The position numbers and the translations under genes are program-made. Shown here one piece after another: positions 10,201 through 17,866 of a stretch of 64,000 nt of DNA (positions are counted from its first letter, which is position 1; every line of letters begins with the position of its first letter). Source of the stretch: Shewanella japonica (GTDB lineage: Bacteria; Pseudomonadota; Gammaproteobacteria; Enterobacterales; Shewanellaceae). Location of the stretch: the NCBI RefSeq assembly GCF_002075795.1, contig NZ_CP020472.1:2463001-2527000 (forward strand), written 5' to 3'. The notes below the pieces were generated by a model. The model searched no databases and was not told the DNA's origin. It saw only the letters and a list, made by a program, of their open reading frames with translations.

Positions 10201-10718
10201 TTTAAATCTAACGGCTTATTCGTTATTAAATTAATGTTTGCACCTAAAGCGCCTTCTTCATGATCAGCACTCGGTGTTTTTACTACCTCGATTTTCGATA
10301 AAATATCTGATGAATACTGCGATAAATCGACACTTTGGCTAAAGTCTGTTGAACCTAACTGTACGCCATTTAAGCTAATATTATTTTGTTGTGAATTTGC
10401 ACCACGAACAGTAATTCTCGACCCTTCACCATCAACTGATTGAACAGTCACACCGGTAACACGAGATAATGCATCAGCAATATTTTGATCCGTTGATTTA
10501 CCAATATCTTCTGCATTGATTGAGTCAGTTAAATTTTCTGCAAAGCGTTTATCGTTAATGGATTTTTTTAAACTCCCTTTTAATCCTTTTACTTGGATAA
10601 CTTCCATTTCTTCTGTGGAGTCATTATTCCCTTCTGCTGCTGATACCTGTAATGACATCGCAGTTAGCAAAGCCAGATATACTGAGCTGTATTTATAAGT
10701 TTTGTTTTTAAATGGCAT
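7260..10718 (-). CDS. TonB-dependent outer-membrane receptor (large)
   Basis: This is a 1152-residue outer-membrane active transporter. A signal peptide (residues 1-27, ending VSAA) is followed by a TonB-box-like EVIQVKG near residue 40, a plug domain (about 65-180, with VTVRG-type motif ITVRGANSQ and LNGVQLG) and a long beta-barrel ending in aromatic Phe (RLNARMNF). It belongs to the polysaccharide-type TonB receptors common in Alteromonadales and Xanthomonas, and at 1152 residues it is longer than siderophore receptors. An exact TTGTTAACAA operator lies 116 bases upstream of its ATG, tying it to the agar genes. The substrate is inferred to be an agar oligosaccharide; the sequence alone does not prove it. 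Confidence 0.9.
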   Translation of the reverse strand: MPFKNKTYKYSSVYLALLTAMSLQVSAAEGNNDSTEEMEVIQVKGLKGSLKKSINDKRFAENLTDSINAEDIGKSTDQNIADALSRVTGVTVQSVDGEGSRITVRGANSQQNNISLNGVQLGSTDFSQSVDLSQYSSDILSKIEVVKTPSADHEEGALGANINLITNKPLDLNYEIRNLTVEGRYNDLLEDENYRLSGTISEKFLDDTFGLIFTAVSETNSYRKDQYTADNWVSEFSHLATDTDGNQVQDVWGLTNKNTRYELYNNDVDRMNFNLGLQWAPTSSTEFNLNTNYTKQAFESSMHGVQVRSGQQGNMIEGVDPGLGGGPSQWTDPQENWHTIDTKTNTFTKYLNRFGDGGLSQSENKYEEENSVVSFDVRHDITDNFIMEAGLGYSKSERIPENQVYIALQNYSNINRWLIKNVPATDIEPVGYDCTNGPCTIVDGNGLIDFGANNEFGDPLNVWDNYSTTGFNADELNAQHLTFLNRSVIAVEDTQKSAFVDFDWVLDAGPITSVEFGAKYTEREKYVDDQQNAFNSVGEGVVINNPYTGATVVLNDGLNSLSGDLFAADDGFPVDDFMSSNGYARDSVTDGWSTFSAFKAFDLALGSPLIGFTPDDSNTRSAELENFATYLKANFDLFDGRLSGDLGVRYVKTEVSTAGSSGVQFAFDPGNAGRLMDPFKLAELRDSSLPECSGIPFYGTDWNAEARWGRVDGQGYDTVGTNDLTDDISIADQGPCFDPNTVRGNPNESDWWLWRHSDVSTEKFYVYGDRQFDENGQLVATEDRSRRTFDVTGTHDYDVFLPSLNLNYMLLDDTILRFAASKTMSRPQIDSLRPGFKVSETQWGGYNRNNTITLTSPKLDPLESVNLDLSYEWYFNETSMLSAGLFYKDMTNFEESETVVTYMDDLRDVGLTEGESYNPDDLVLVAGQDSLEQCMPKRFQGSDEFREDWMYSGDLEQMCAQFKTTRIKNGKGATIKGVELQYIQTFDMLPGWLSGLGVQTNYTYQDSEYDQEVSSIDDSVKLPALQVAYTPEHSYNVTTFWEKNGHQLRLSYRGNSDQLAKRSWESGSLWEEGRQTLDFSASYKLNDFVTFSFQAVNLTDEGIRQYYTSRFLNVNGNVLDEGSPISGEATDSRTVYQYQTGRTFRLNARMNF

Positions 10719-10833
10719 GTCTACTCCCCCAAGAGCGTTTATGTTTCTGCCTCATCGAGCTGCAAAAGTTAAAATTATGTCGCAACTCTGTTTATAGACA
10801 TTACTGATCAATAAAATAACTGTCAACATAATT

Positions 10834-10843
10834 TTGTTAACAA
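10834..10843. promoter_or_regulatory. TTGTTAACAA operator, TonB receptor
   Basis: Exact ten-base palindrome, extended on the right to TTGTTAACAATCTTCA. It is 116 bases upstream of the TonB receptor start at 10718. Same motif as the other agar-cluster sites. The binding protein is inferred to be the GntR/FCD regulator at 20549. Confidence 0.72.
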
Positions 10844-11170
10844 TCTTCAATTAATCATATTCCTAAACAATGCCATTTATAATTAAGGTTTATTTTATAT
10901 TAAACGGTTTTTTTACAATATATTAACGTGTATTGCGTAAGAAATAAATTACTGACACTAATCTATTAGTCGCTGATTTTATTGATAATATCTATCTAAT
11001 AATAATTAGCGGTATAGTCATAATTTTGAAATAAAGCGCAACAGCATTATCTACTGTATTGAGTCAATATCTAGATAAATACGCCACAAAAATGCAGTAT
11101 TTGTTATTGAATCCTTGTTCAAATAACGGAAGATAAAAGAGTGATTTTATGAGTTGATAGGTGTGAAATG

Positions 11171-11228
11171 TTAATTTTTTGATAAAAATATGCCGGTAAA
11201 TCTTAGTGTTTGGCTTTAGCCGGCATAT
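11171..11228 (-). terminator. Probable terminator after PhoD-like gene
   Basis: ATATGCCGG (11188-11196) pairs perfectly with CCGGCATAT (11220-11228) across a 23-base loop. On the minus strand the stem is followed by TTTTATCAAAAAATT. It sits 31 bases past the stop of the PhoD-like gene and so ends the permease-kinase-GH117-PhoD operon. The loop is long for a classic terminator. Confidence 0.6.
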
Positions 11229-11259
11229 ATCATTTTATGAATTGTCGCTTGAAAATGGC

Positions 11260-13623
11260 TTAAGACCATTTGTGCAAAAAAGGCCAACCTGGAAATTGCT
11301 TGCCTTTGTTTGGATTGGTATTCCATTCCCAACATTCAAATTCAAATTGATGGGCTTTGTGGTCAACCTTCACAATACCATAGCCTTCGCTCTTCAATGA
11401 ACGGTCAGCCAAAAAGTTACTCCATGAATTTTTGGTTTGTTGCTTAAAGTCATCATAAGTTACTTTCGGGTTGGCAACGGCCAATACGCGCATTTTATTA
11501 CCAAAGATGTCGGTAAAGTTGCCAGTATTAGGGTCATTATTAAACGGGTTATCAAGTTTGCCTAACCCCTCAAACCAACGCTGCCAGAATGCAGCAGCTG
11601 CAGGACCGGCAAAAAATAGCGGTCCATCATCAAAGGTATCAAGCCCTTGTTTGGCCATCATTGGTAAATGTTGGTCGCCACAGATCACCACGGCACCGGC
11701 GTCTTTAATCAACTTAACTGCACGGGTTCTACCATCAGGTGGATAGCCGTTTGAGTCATAATCTAATAGCGGCTCTAAGTTGCTTTTAGTTTGAGGTGAT
11801 CCCCAAATAGAGGAGGCAATACACACTTTAGGTAAGCCTTTGTCCATATCCGCCCATGCACGCAAAAACTGCTCTTGACGATGACCTAACAACTCTCCCT
11901 GAGTGTGTAATGGATTGATATTAATATTACGCCTTGATTTAAACTTTCTATCCTCAACCAGCGCAAAACTAACGCCACCATAAACAAAGGCACCATAAGT
12001 TACCGGAATATCGTGATCTATTGGCGTAGGATCATACGCATCCGGATTATGACCATGCTGCATACGGTAAACCATTTTAACCAGCGCTTTGGTTTCCATA
12101 TAGCCGCCATCTTCTTCAGTGCGTTTGTCTCCTTCTAGTACCACAGGATCCCTACCGCCTACTCCCCACAAATTGCCTTGTAATACATCATGGTCATCGG
12201 CTAGCAATATCGACGGTTTATTTCGTATTGAATCTCTAAATGTCCAATACCATAAGTACCAGCGATACAACATATCTAAATGAGAATCAGGTCTGCCCCG
12301 CCATACTTGCGTGGGCGTTGCTTCATAATATTGATCACCACAAAACACATACATATCGGGTTCATGACTATCACAATTACCGACTAACTCAGTATGCGGA
12401 AATAATATGTTTTCAGGACCAAAACGACCTAATAGCTTTTCTTGTTTCAAGCGCGTTTTGTAGTGTTCAATATCTAATGACAAGTTGGTTGGAACTAAAC
12501 AAGAATATAATGCTATCGACAACGTCTTAGACTGACCAGGATCTTTTAATATTTGACCTTGATAGAGCACATCTGCGTTACCGTTATCTTGGCTAACAAC
12601 CCGGTAATCATATTGTTGTGTATTATCCCACCCTTCAACTCGAAATTGAATGACATAACCGGGTTCAATTTGCGAAGTAGTAGATTGCCATTCGCTGTTT
12701 GATGATTGACGATATTCAAGTGTAACCTTGCGATATTCATCGTCAGCAACAGGCATAAATTGTGCACTTAGCTTTAATACTGATTTATTCAGGCTATGCA
12801 TACAGCCAATAACTGGCCCTAATCCTCTATCATCAAATTTAGACAGTTTGTCACCACCGGACTGAATATCTTCAAACGCCCATCTTGCGCCGCTTTGTTT
12901 AGATGGCATTGATGACAACAACATGACGCCGCCAAGTAATTCAGAACTAGGCACACCAGTACGTACAATAAAACCTAATTCTTTGTTGGTTTTACTGTCT
13001 ATGGCGATCAAACGTACATCAAAGTTATTATTTGATACTGGGTCAATATGGCAATCTAAAATGATTTCACGGTCATGAAGTTGGCCGATGTTCACTGTAT
13101 TAGTTCTAACCACTTTTTCGAAAGCCAGCGGCTTGTTGGTGTCAGAAAAATCTCTAAAACTTAGCTCACCTTTGTCATTAATGACCGCCATAAAGCCGCC
13201 ATTTTTACCCGATGCGCGTTGAATTAACGCACTAGCACGGTAATCAAGTTGGTCTGCGCCTGCCGCTAATAAAAAACCACAAAACCCGGCTTTAGTCGGC
13301 GTTAAGTTACTGACTTTAGCTTTGATACGTGCCGGCTTTGGTGCGTCGTTGAGTTGGCGAGTTAAAATGGACACTGTGCGCATTTCAAAACCGCGCTCAC
13401 CGCGAATACATTCAATTTTACCCGCATTCAAGCGCCAATCTTGTAAACGATTGCCCCAAAACGCTTTCCCAAGCCAAGGGCGTTGAACATTGCTTGGCAA
13501 TAATTCAACGGGGGTTGTTTTTGTTAATGAGCGTCTACTAGCTGCAGCTCTTGCTGCTTGTGTCGGAAACAGCATGCTTCCTGTAGCTAACGCCGACAGC
13601 TTTATAAAACTTCGCCTATCCAT
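11260..13623 (-). CDS. Tat-exported PhoD-like metallophosphatase family protein
   Basis: This 787-residue protein begins with a twin-arginine signal (DRRSFIKLSA, then a hydrophobic run to AARAAA), so it is exported folded to the periplasm or beyond. The C-terminal half carries the PhoD-type metallophosphoesterase motifs: CGDQYYEA, ADDHDVLQGN, EDRKFK, SSIWGSP and CGDQHLPM. The N-terminal 300 residues look like beta-sandwich modules. PhoD enzymes are Fe/Ca-dependent phosphodiesterases or monoesterases. This one is the last gene of an operon with GH117, KDG kinase and a sugar permease, which suggests a role linked to algal polysaccharide (a phosphate or other ester group) rather than general phosphate starvation. 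That role is inference; the family call is firm. Confidence 0.85.
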   Translation of the reverse strand: MDRRSFIKLSALATGSMLFPTQAARAAASRRSLTKTTPVELLPSNVQRPWLGKAFWGNRLQDWRLNAGKIECIRGERGFEMRTVSILTRQLNDAPKPARIKAKVSNLTPTKAGFCGFLLAAGADQLDYRASALIQRASGKNGGFMAVINDKGELSFRDFSDTNKPLAFEKVVRTNTVNIGQLHDREIILDCHIDPVSNNNFDVRLIAIDSKTNKELGFIVRTGVPSSELLGGVMLLSSMPSKQSGARWAFEDIQSGGDKLSKFDDRGLGPVIGCMHSLNKSVLKLSAQFMPVADDEYRKVTLEYRQSSNSEWQSTTSQIEPGYVIQFRVEGWDNTQQYDYRVVSQDNGNADVLYQGQILKDPGQSKTLSIALYSCLVPTNLSLDIEHYKTRLKQEKLLGRFGPENILFPHTELVGNCDSHEPDMYVFCGDQYYEATPTQVWRGRPDSHLDMLYRWYLWYWTFRDSIRNKPSILLADDHDVLQGNLWGVGGRDPVVLEGDKRTEEDGGYMETKALVKMVYRMQHGHNPDAYDPTPIDHDIPVTYGAFVYGGVSFALVEDRKFKSRRNININPLHTQGELLGHRQEQFLRAWADMDKGLPKVCIASSIWGSPQTKSNLEPLLDYDSNGYPPDGRTRAVKLIKDAGAVVICGDQHLPMMAKQGLDTFDDGPLFFAGPAAAAFWQRWFEGLGKLDNPFNNDPNTGNFTDIFGNKMRVLAVANPKVTYDDFKQQTKNSWSNFLADRSLKSEGYGIVKVDHKAHQFEFECWEWNTNPNKGKQFPGWPFLHKWS

Positions 13624-13705
13624 AACCGCCTCATTTTTTAATTAGTCACTGACATGACTTAGATAGTTAAACCTTCAACAATTAGACCTAGTAATTAAAC
13701 GGTGT

Positions 13706-14782
13706 TTAGTTACTGTTTTGAAATGTGCCTGCATCAAGGATTTGTCGTTTTATGCTAAAGCGACAAATATAATTCCAATTCCAGCTTGGATCATACTTAT
13801 GACATAAGCCCCAATCTAAGCCTGGTTTAGCTGTTTCAGAGCCGCCACGAAACAAGCCAATAGCTTCAGGTGCACCTTTAATATGAGCTTTGATTTCGAA
13901 ATTTTGGCCATCTTCAGCGAACTGTATGGTATTTTTTTCTGGTCCGTCTGTTGTTAATAAGGACGCTATGCCACCTTCAAAATTCCAAACCACCACTTCA
14001 TGTCCACTATTTGAAATTGGGTTTAACTCTGATTTGATATACGGTCCTTGAATATTGTTTGCAACTGCCACACCATGCTTAATTTCACGTCCGCCAAAAT
14101 TCATTTCTTCACCCATAGTTTCACCTTTGTAATAAAGGTAGAACTTGTTATCGAAAAACAGTAAACACGGATCATGTACTTTATGGCTGTCAAAACTCCC
14201 TTTGCTGGTAACATGAAAGCGATTATCTTCATCTCCTCGCCATTGCCCATCTTTACTTGGACTTAAGATAGGAGAAGCTGATTTATGCCAAGGGCCATAA
14301 GGGCTATCTGAACTGGCCAATGCAATTTCTTCATATTGTCTGTTGGTGTAAGGTGTCGTCACAGTTTGATAGACAAGGTAATAACGACCTTGGTGAGCTA
14401 ATACTTCAGGTGTAAAAATAGCGCGATCATCATATTGGCCACTTTGGCCCCGTTCAATCGCTACACCTTGTTCTTTCCATGTTTCACCATCTGTCGACGT
14501 TGCATGCCAGACTTCCGTTAAATCCCAAGGAAACACTTTGTCGTCTACGTTGTCAGAACCAAAACCGACCGTTTCACCGATACCTTTGGTATACCAGCAA
14601 TGTAAAACCCCATCGACACTAATTACAGATGAAGGATCCCGTCTAATTACACCTTCTTCATAGGCAAAATCACCTTTCAAAGGCGTTACATCAAACTCAA
14701 CTAACCAATCAGACGTTGTTTGGTCATATCCTCTTTCGATTGCTCGTTTACTAGCAAGGCTCAACGGTTTATTCGGGTTCAT
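13706..14782 (-). CDS. GH117 neoagarobiose hydrolase (alpha-1,3-anhydro-L-galactosidase)
   Basis: This 358-residue five-bladed propeller glycosidase removes 3,6-anhydro-L-galactose from the non-reducing end of neoagarobiose or short neoagaro-oligosaccharides. The catalytic set is present with family spacing: Asp49 (RRDPSS), Asp204 (VHDPC), His261-Glu262 (SGHEV). The intervals 155 and 58 equal those of Zobellia AhgA (Asp97, Asp252, Glu310), and the histidine before the glutamate matches the proposed acid residue of this family. There is no signal peptide, so it acts in the cytoplasm. It follows the KDG kinase by 76 bases and precedes the PhoD-like gene by 82, all on the minus strand downstream of the sugar permease. 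This placement supplies AHG to the catabolic operon at 40999-36617. Confidence 0.95.
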   Translation of the reverse strand: MNPNKPLSLASKRAIERGYDQTTSDWLVEFDVTPLKGDFAYEEGVIRRDPSSVISVDGVLHCWYTKGIGETVGFGSDNVDDKVFPWDLTEVWHATSTDGETWKEQGVAIERGQSGQYDDRAIFTPEVLAHQGRYYLVYQTVTTPYTNRQYEEIALASSDSPYGPWHKSASPILSPSKDGQWRGDEDNRFHVTSKGSFDSHKVHDPCLLFFDNKFYLYYKGETMGEEMNFGGREIKHGVAVANNIQGPYIKSELNPISNSGHEVVVWNFEGGIASLLTTDGPEKNTIQFAEDGQNFEIKAHIKGAPEAIGLFRGGSETAKPGLDWGLCHKYDPSWNWNYICRFSIKRQILDAGTFQNSN

Positions 14783-14858
14783 TCGGGTTCCTAAAATATC
14801 TTTTGTTTTTCTAGTTAATGCGGCTATTAATTTTTAAAGTCGTAATCACTAATCACGT

Positions 14859-15809
14859 TTATGCACAATTATTGTTGATTTTAGATGTCATCATTTGTTG
14901 ATAAACATCACCAGGGAGTAAAGCGCCTTTGTGCTGCACAACTTCACGAGCAACAAAACAAGCGTCTGCAAGTGCTAGAGAAATACTGTTGCCAGCTAAC
15001 CTACTGGAGAGATACGTACCAGCAAATGAGTCACCTGCAGCTGTTGAATCAACTTGTTGAGGAGCTGGATTAAATGCTTGATGGTCTATTAACGAACTAG
15101 AGTCATATATATATGTACCATCAAGGCCACTCTTTACTACAATTTCTGATACCGCTAAGGATTGGCAATACAAAGCGACTTCGGTAGCGGTGTTATGGTT
15201 ATAAATTATCTGATGTTCTTCTACACCAGGTAAGGCAATATCACAGTGCTGGTAAGCTAAATCAAACCACGTTTTTGCATGTTCCACAGACTGCCACATT
15301 GCGATGCGGTAATTAGGATCAAAGGCGATTAATGCACCCTGTTGGCGAAATTTTTGTATGAGATTAAGCAGTAAATGTTTATCTTCATCAGTGAGAATCC
15401 CTAACGAAATACCACTAAAAAACACGAGATCTACTTTACCAATACGGTTTAATAATTTATTCGTCGTTAGCACTTTCATCATCTGGGTGGCTGCAGACTG
15501 ATTACGCCAATAGCTGAAACTGCGTTCACCTTGATTATCAGTAGCGATGGCATAAATACCAATTGTTGCTTGCTCAATACTTAACGCCGATTGACTGTTA
15601 ATACCGTTTTTATCCCACGCAGCTCTCATTGCTTTACTAGGTTGATCATGACCAATTGCACTAAAGAATTGACAGTTAATTTTTGGCTCATATTGTTTGG
15701 CGTAGACCAAAGCATTGTATGTGTCACCAGCAAAAGCACGGTGTAACAATGACGTAGAATGTTCAGATAGTTCCATCATGCACTCGCCAATGGCTAACAT
15801 AGACTTCAT
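14859..15809 (-). CDS. kdgK: 2-keto-3-deoxygluconate kinase (PfkB family)
   Basis: This 316-residue ribokinase/PfkB sugar kinase starts with LAIGECMMELSE and has the GAGD-type anion hole and base near the C-terminus (TAAGDSF, Asp260). In AHG catabolism, 2-keto-3-deoxy-D-gluconate is phosphorylated to KDPG, which then enters the Entner-Doudoroff route. The gene starts 2 bases after the stop of the permease gene and is followed by GH117, so the three are one transcript. No KDPG aldolase gene is seen in this window. A different 2-keto-3-deoxy-sugar acid as substrate is possible; the operon context makes KDG most likely. Confidence 0.88.
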   Translation of the reverse strand: MKSMLAIGECMMELSEHSTSLLHRAFAGDTYNALVYAKQYEPKINCQFFSAIGHDQPSKAMRAAWDKNGINSQSALSIEQATIGIYAIATDNQGERSFSYWRNQSAATQMMKVLTTNKLLNRIGKVDLVFFSGISLGILTDEDKHLLLNLIQKFRQQGALIAFDPNYRIAMWQSVEHAKTWFDLAYQHCDIALPGVEEHQIIYNHNTATEVALYCQSLAVSEIVVKSGLDGTYIYDSSSLIDHQAFNPAPQQVDSTAAGDSFAGTYLSSRLAGNSISLALADACFVAREVVQHKGALLPGDVYQQMMTSKINNNCA

Positions 15810-15811
15810 GT

Positions 15812-17437
15812 TTATGCCTCTCTTTTAGCGAGTGGGATACTATTGTCTTTGTTATCTGTGTGTTTGCCTGAGAGCAAAATTTCTATTTCTTCAATACTTT
15901 TGTTTTTCGTCTCTGGCATGATTTTGAATAACAAAATAAATCCAATTGCACCACAAATAGTATAAAACAAGAATATTTCATCAGCACCAAACACACTTAA
16001 TTGCCAAGGGAAAAACTGCTGCACTAAATAACTTACGAAGCTTGTGATAAACGCAAAAACAGGAATCGCAACACCACGAATATGTGTTGGGAATATTTCA
16101 GAAAATAACACCCACATTATTGGGCCAATTGAAAAATGAAAAGCTGCAATGAAGCCAATAATACCCGCGATAATTAAGTTAGCATTGATAGTTGCAGCAC
16201 TTTGCAGCAGCACACTTTCATATTGCTTAGCATCCGACTCACCTAGCACACTAATCAAGGCTGTCTTAAATTCAACGTCACTTTGAAAAACAACGTTTAA
16301 CATAGATGTTAAACGTTCAATGTTCACTTGTTCTGCTAGAGACACTAATGATTGTTCTGTTAATGAATAAGTAGCCTGACTAAAGCCCCAGTAACAAGCA
16401 AATAAACTTATGGTGGCTGTAGCAAGTCCCCAAATAACTAAGGGTCTTCGACCAAGCTTATCGATTAATAAAATAGCGACCACAGTAAAGATAATACTAA
16501 CGAGTCCGACTACAACAGCTTGGAAAAATGCAGCATCAGTGCCTATTCCGAGCTGTTCAAATACTGTGGGTGCGTAAAACATAATCGCATTGATCCCAGT
16601 GATTTGTTGCACAATACCTATGGTTAATCCAAGAATCACCACGCCCCGGACTTTACTATCAAAAAGACTTTTAAAGAGTACCCAAAAAGATTCTTTTTCA
16701 TTATGACTTTTAAGGCTTTGTTTGATCTGGGCGACTTCATCTTCGCACTGAGTCGTATTGTTAAATTGATTAATAATTAGTTTAGCTTTGTCGTCTTTTC
16801 GCTTCATGATTAACCAGCGTGGACTTTGCGGGATGTTAAGTAGTAATAAAAACCACACTATAGCAGGTAAAATTTCGATACCTAACATCCAACGCCATGT
16901 ATGGGTGTCGATATGCAATGATGAAACCCAAGGGTATGCACTTTCTGATATTTCTAATATGGCAAAGTTTGCAAAGTAAGCTATGGATAAACCCACTACG
17001 ATGTTGATTTGAATTATAGAGACTAACTTACCGCGTAAATGCGATGGTGCGATTTCACCAATATACATTGCAGCTACGGATAAAGAGGTAAATGCGAGCC
17101 CGCCAACAAACCTAGCGACAACCAATGATTCAAAGCTGGTGGCCATGACTGATAACACCGCTGAAATAATGTAGATAAATGAGATAATAACTAAGGTTTT
17201 TTTACGTCCTATCTTGTCGCATATAAACCCTGTGACCATCAAAGCAAATATGACTCCGAAGCCAGGTGCACTGACAACAGTTCCAATTTGAAGATCCGTT
17301 AAATCAAATTCTGTAGTGACAAAACGCACTGTGCCAGATATCAACGCTGCATCTAAGCCAAAAATAAAACCGCCCAATGCCACAACCAGCGCACAATATA
17401 AAACACTGTGACTTTTAATAATCATATTAACATCCAC
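15812..17437 (-). CDS. MFS sugar porter (sugar:H+ symporter type)
   Basis: This 541-residue major facilitator protein has the sugar-porter signatures: DKIGRKKT after helix 2, RFVGGLAF and GEIAPSHLRGK around helix 4, PQSPRWLI, DKLGRRPL and PETKNKS after helix 12. Twelve helices are visible. An unusually long hydrophilic stretch (roughly residues 350-420) sits between helices 9 and 10, a place where XylE-like porters also have a loop. It is the first gene of the operon with KDG kinase, GH117 and PhoD. In that setting it probably imports neoagarobiose, AHG or galactose across the inner membrane; which one cannot be read from the sequence. An operator lies 164 bases upstream. Confidence 0.9.
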   Translation of the reverse strand: MDVNMIIKSHSVLYCALVVALGGFIFGLDAALISGTVRFVTTEFDLTDLQIGTVVSAPGFGVIFALMVTGFICDKIGRKKTLVIISFIYIISAVLSVMATSFESLVVARFVGGLAFTSLSVAAMYIGEIAPSHLRGKLVSIIQINIVVGLSIAYFANFAILEISESAYPWVSSLHIDTHTWRWMLGIEILPAIVWFLLLLNIPQSPRWLIMKRKDDKAKLIINQFNNTTQCEDEVAQIKQSLKSHNEKESFWVLFKSLFDSKVRGVVILGLTIGIVQQITGINAIMFYAPTVFEQLGIGTDAAFFQAVVVGLVSIIFTVVAILLIDKLGRRPLVIWGLATATISLFACYWGFSQATYSLTEQSLVSLAEQVNIERLTSMLNVVFQSDVEFKTALISVLGESDAKQYESVLLQSAATINANLIIAGIIGFIAAFHFSIGPIMWVLFSEIFPTHIRGVAIPVFAFITSFVSYLVQQFFPWQLSVFGADEIFLFYTICGAIGFILLFKIMPETKNKSIEEIEILLSGKHTDNKDNSIPLAKREA

Positions 17438-17600
17438 TATCTATTTAATTATCTACTTATATTTGTGCTGAGCAATGTAACCCAAATGTTTGGTATGCTT
17501 TTAACAGCACACTTATTGGCTCTTCAGACTTTGACTTCATCTCGCGACCAACAATGCAATTAACATTACATTAGCACTAACAATAAATAGATAGCAACTA

Positions 17601-17610
17601 TTGTTAACAA
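17601..17610. promoter_or_regulatory. TTGTTAACAA operator, permease/GH50 divergent region
   Basis: Exact palindrome in the ATTGTTAACAAT context, 164 bases upstream of the permease start and 257 upstream of the GH50 start. It lies in the divergent promoter region, so it could serve both transcripts; the second site at 17813 is nearer GH50. Confidence 0.72.
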
Positions 17611-17799
17611 TTTACCAAAATCAATTTAATTATTCTGCTAAAACAAAGTAAACAAATTACCCCATAACCTTAAAAGGCTATATTTTATAATTACTTAAAA
17701 ATCTACAGATCGTTAATCCATAACAGTTCTGCTTAATTCAACATTCAAAATTATCAGATTTTTACCTTGTTTCAGTATTAACGTATTGCTAATAAAAAA

Positions 17800-17822
17800 T
17801 TAACAATGTAGATTGTTAACAA
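17800..17822. promoter_or_regulatory. Double operator before GH50 agarase
   Basis: TTGTTAACAA at 17813-17822 is exact. Its left half also pairs with TTAACAAT at 17800-17807, giving a perfect 8-base inverted repeat TTAACAAT-GTAG-ATTGTTAA. Read on the minus strand the site is TTGTTAACAATCTACA, identical over 16 bases to the site before the cycloisomerase at 41035. It is 45 bases before the GH50 start and overlaps a possible TTG start at 17813, which argues against that start. Confidence 0.78.
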
Positions 17823-17866
17823 TAATTATTAACTGTTTAGCTAAGTCAAAATGCTTTGGGAAAAAG

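Larger units (their letters stand above)
10719..11259. other. Intergenic, TonB receptor / PhoD gene
   Basis: Very AT-rich, with no convincing gene on either strand. It holds the receptor operator at 10834-10843, the leader of the TonB receptor gene and, at the other end, the PhoD terminator. I see nothing else in 10850-11170. Confidence 0.6.

Noticed and set aside
17813..17866. In-frame TTG start giving an 806-residue GH50 protein
   Set aside because: The codon lies inside the operator palindrome, lacks a ribosome site and would put 18 residues before a good lipoprotein signal.
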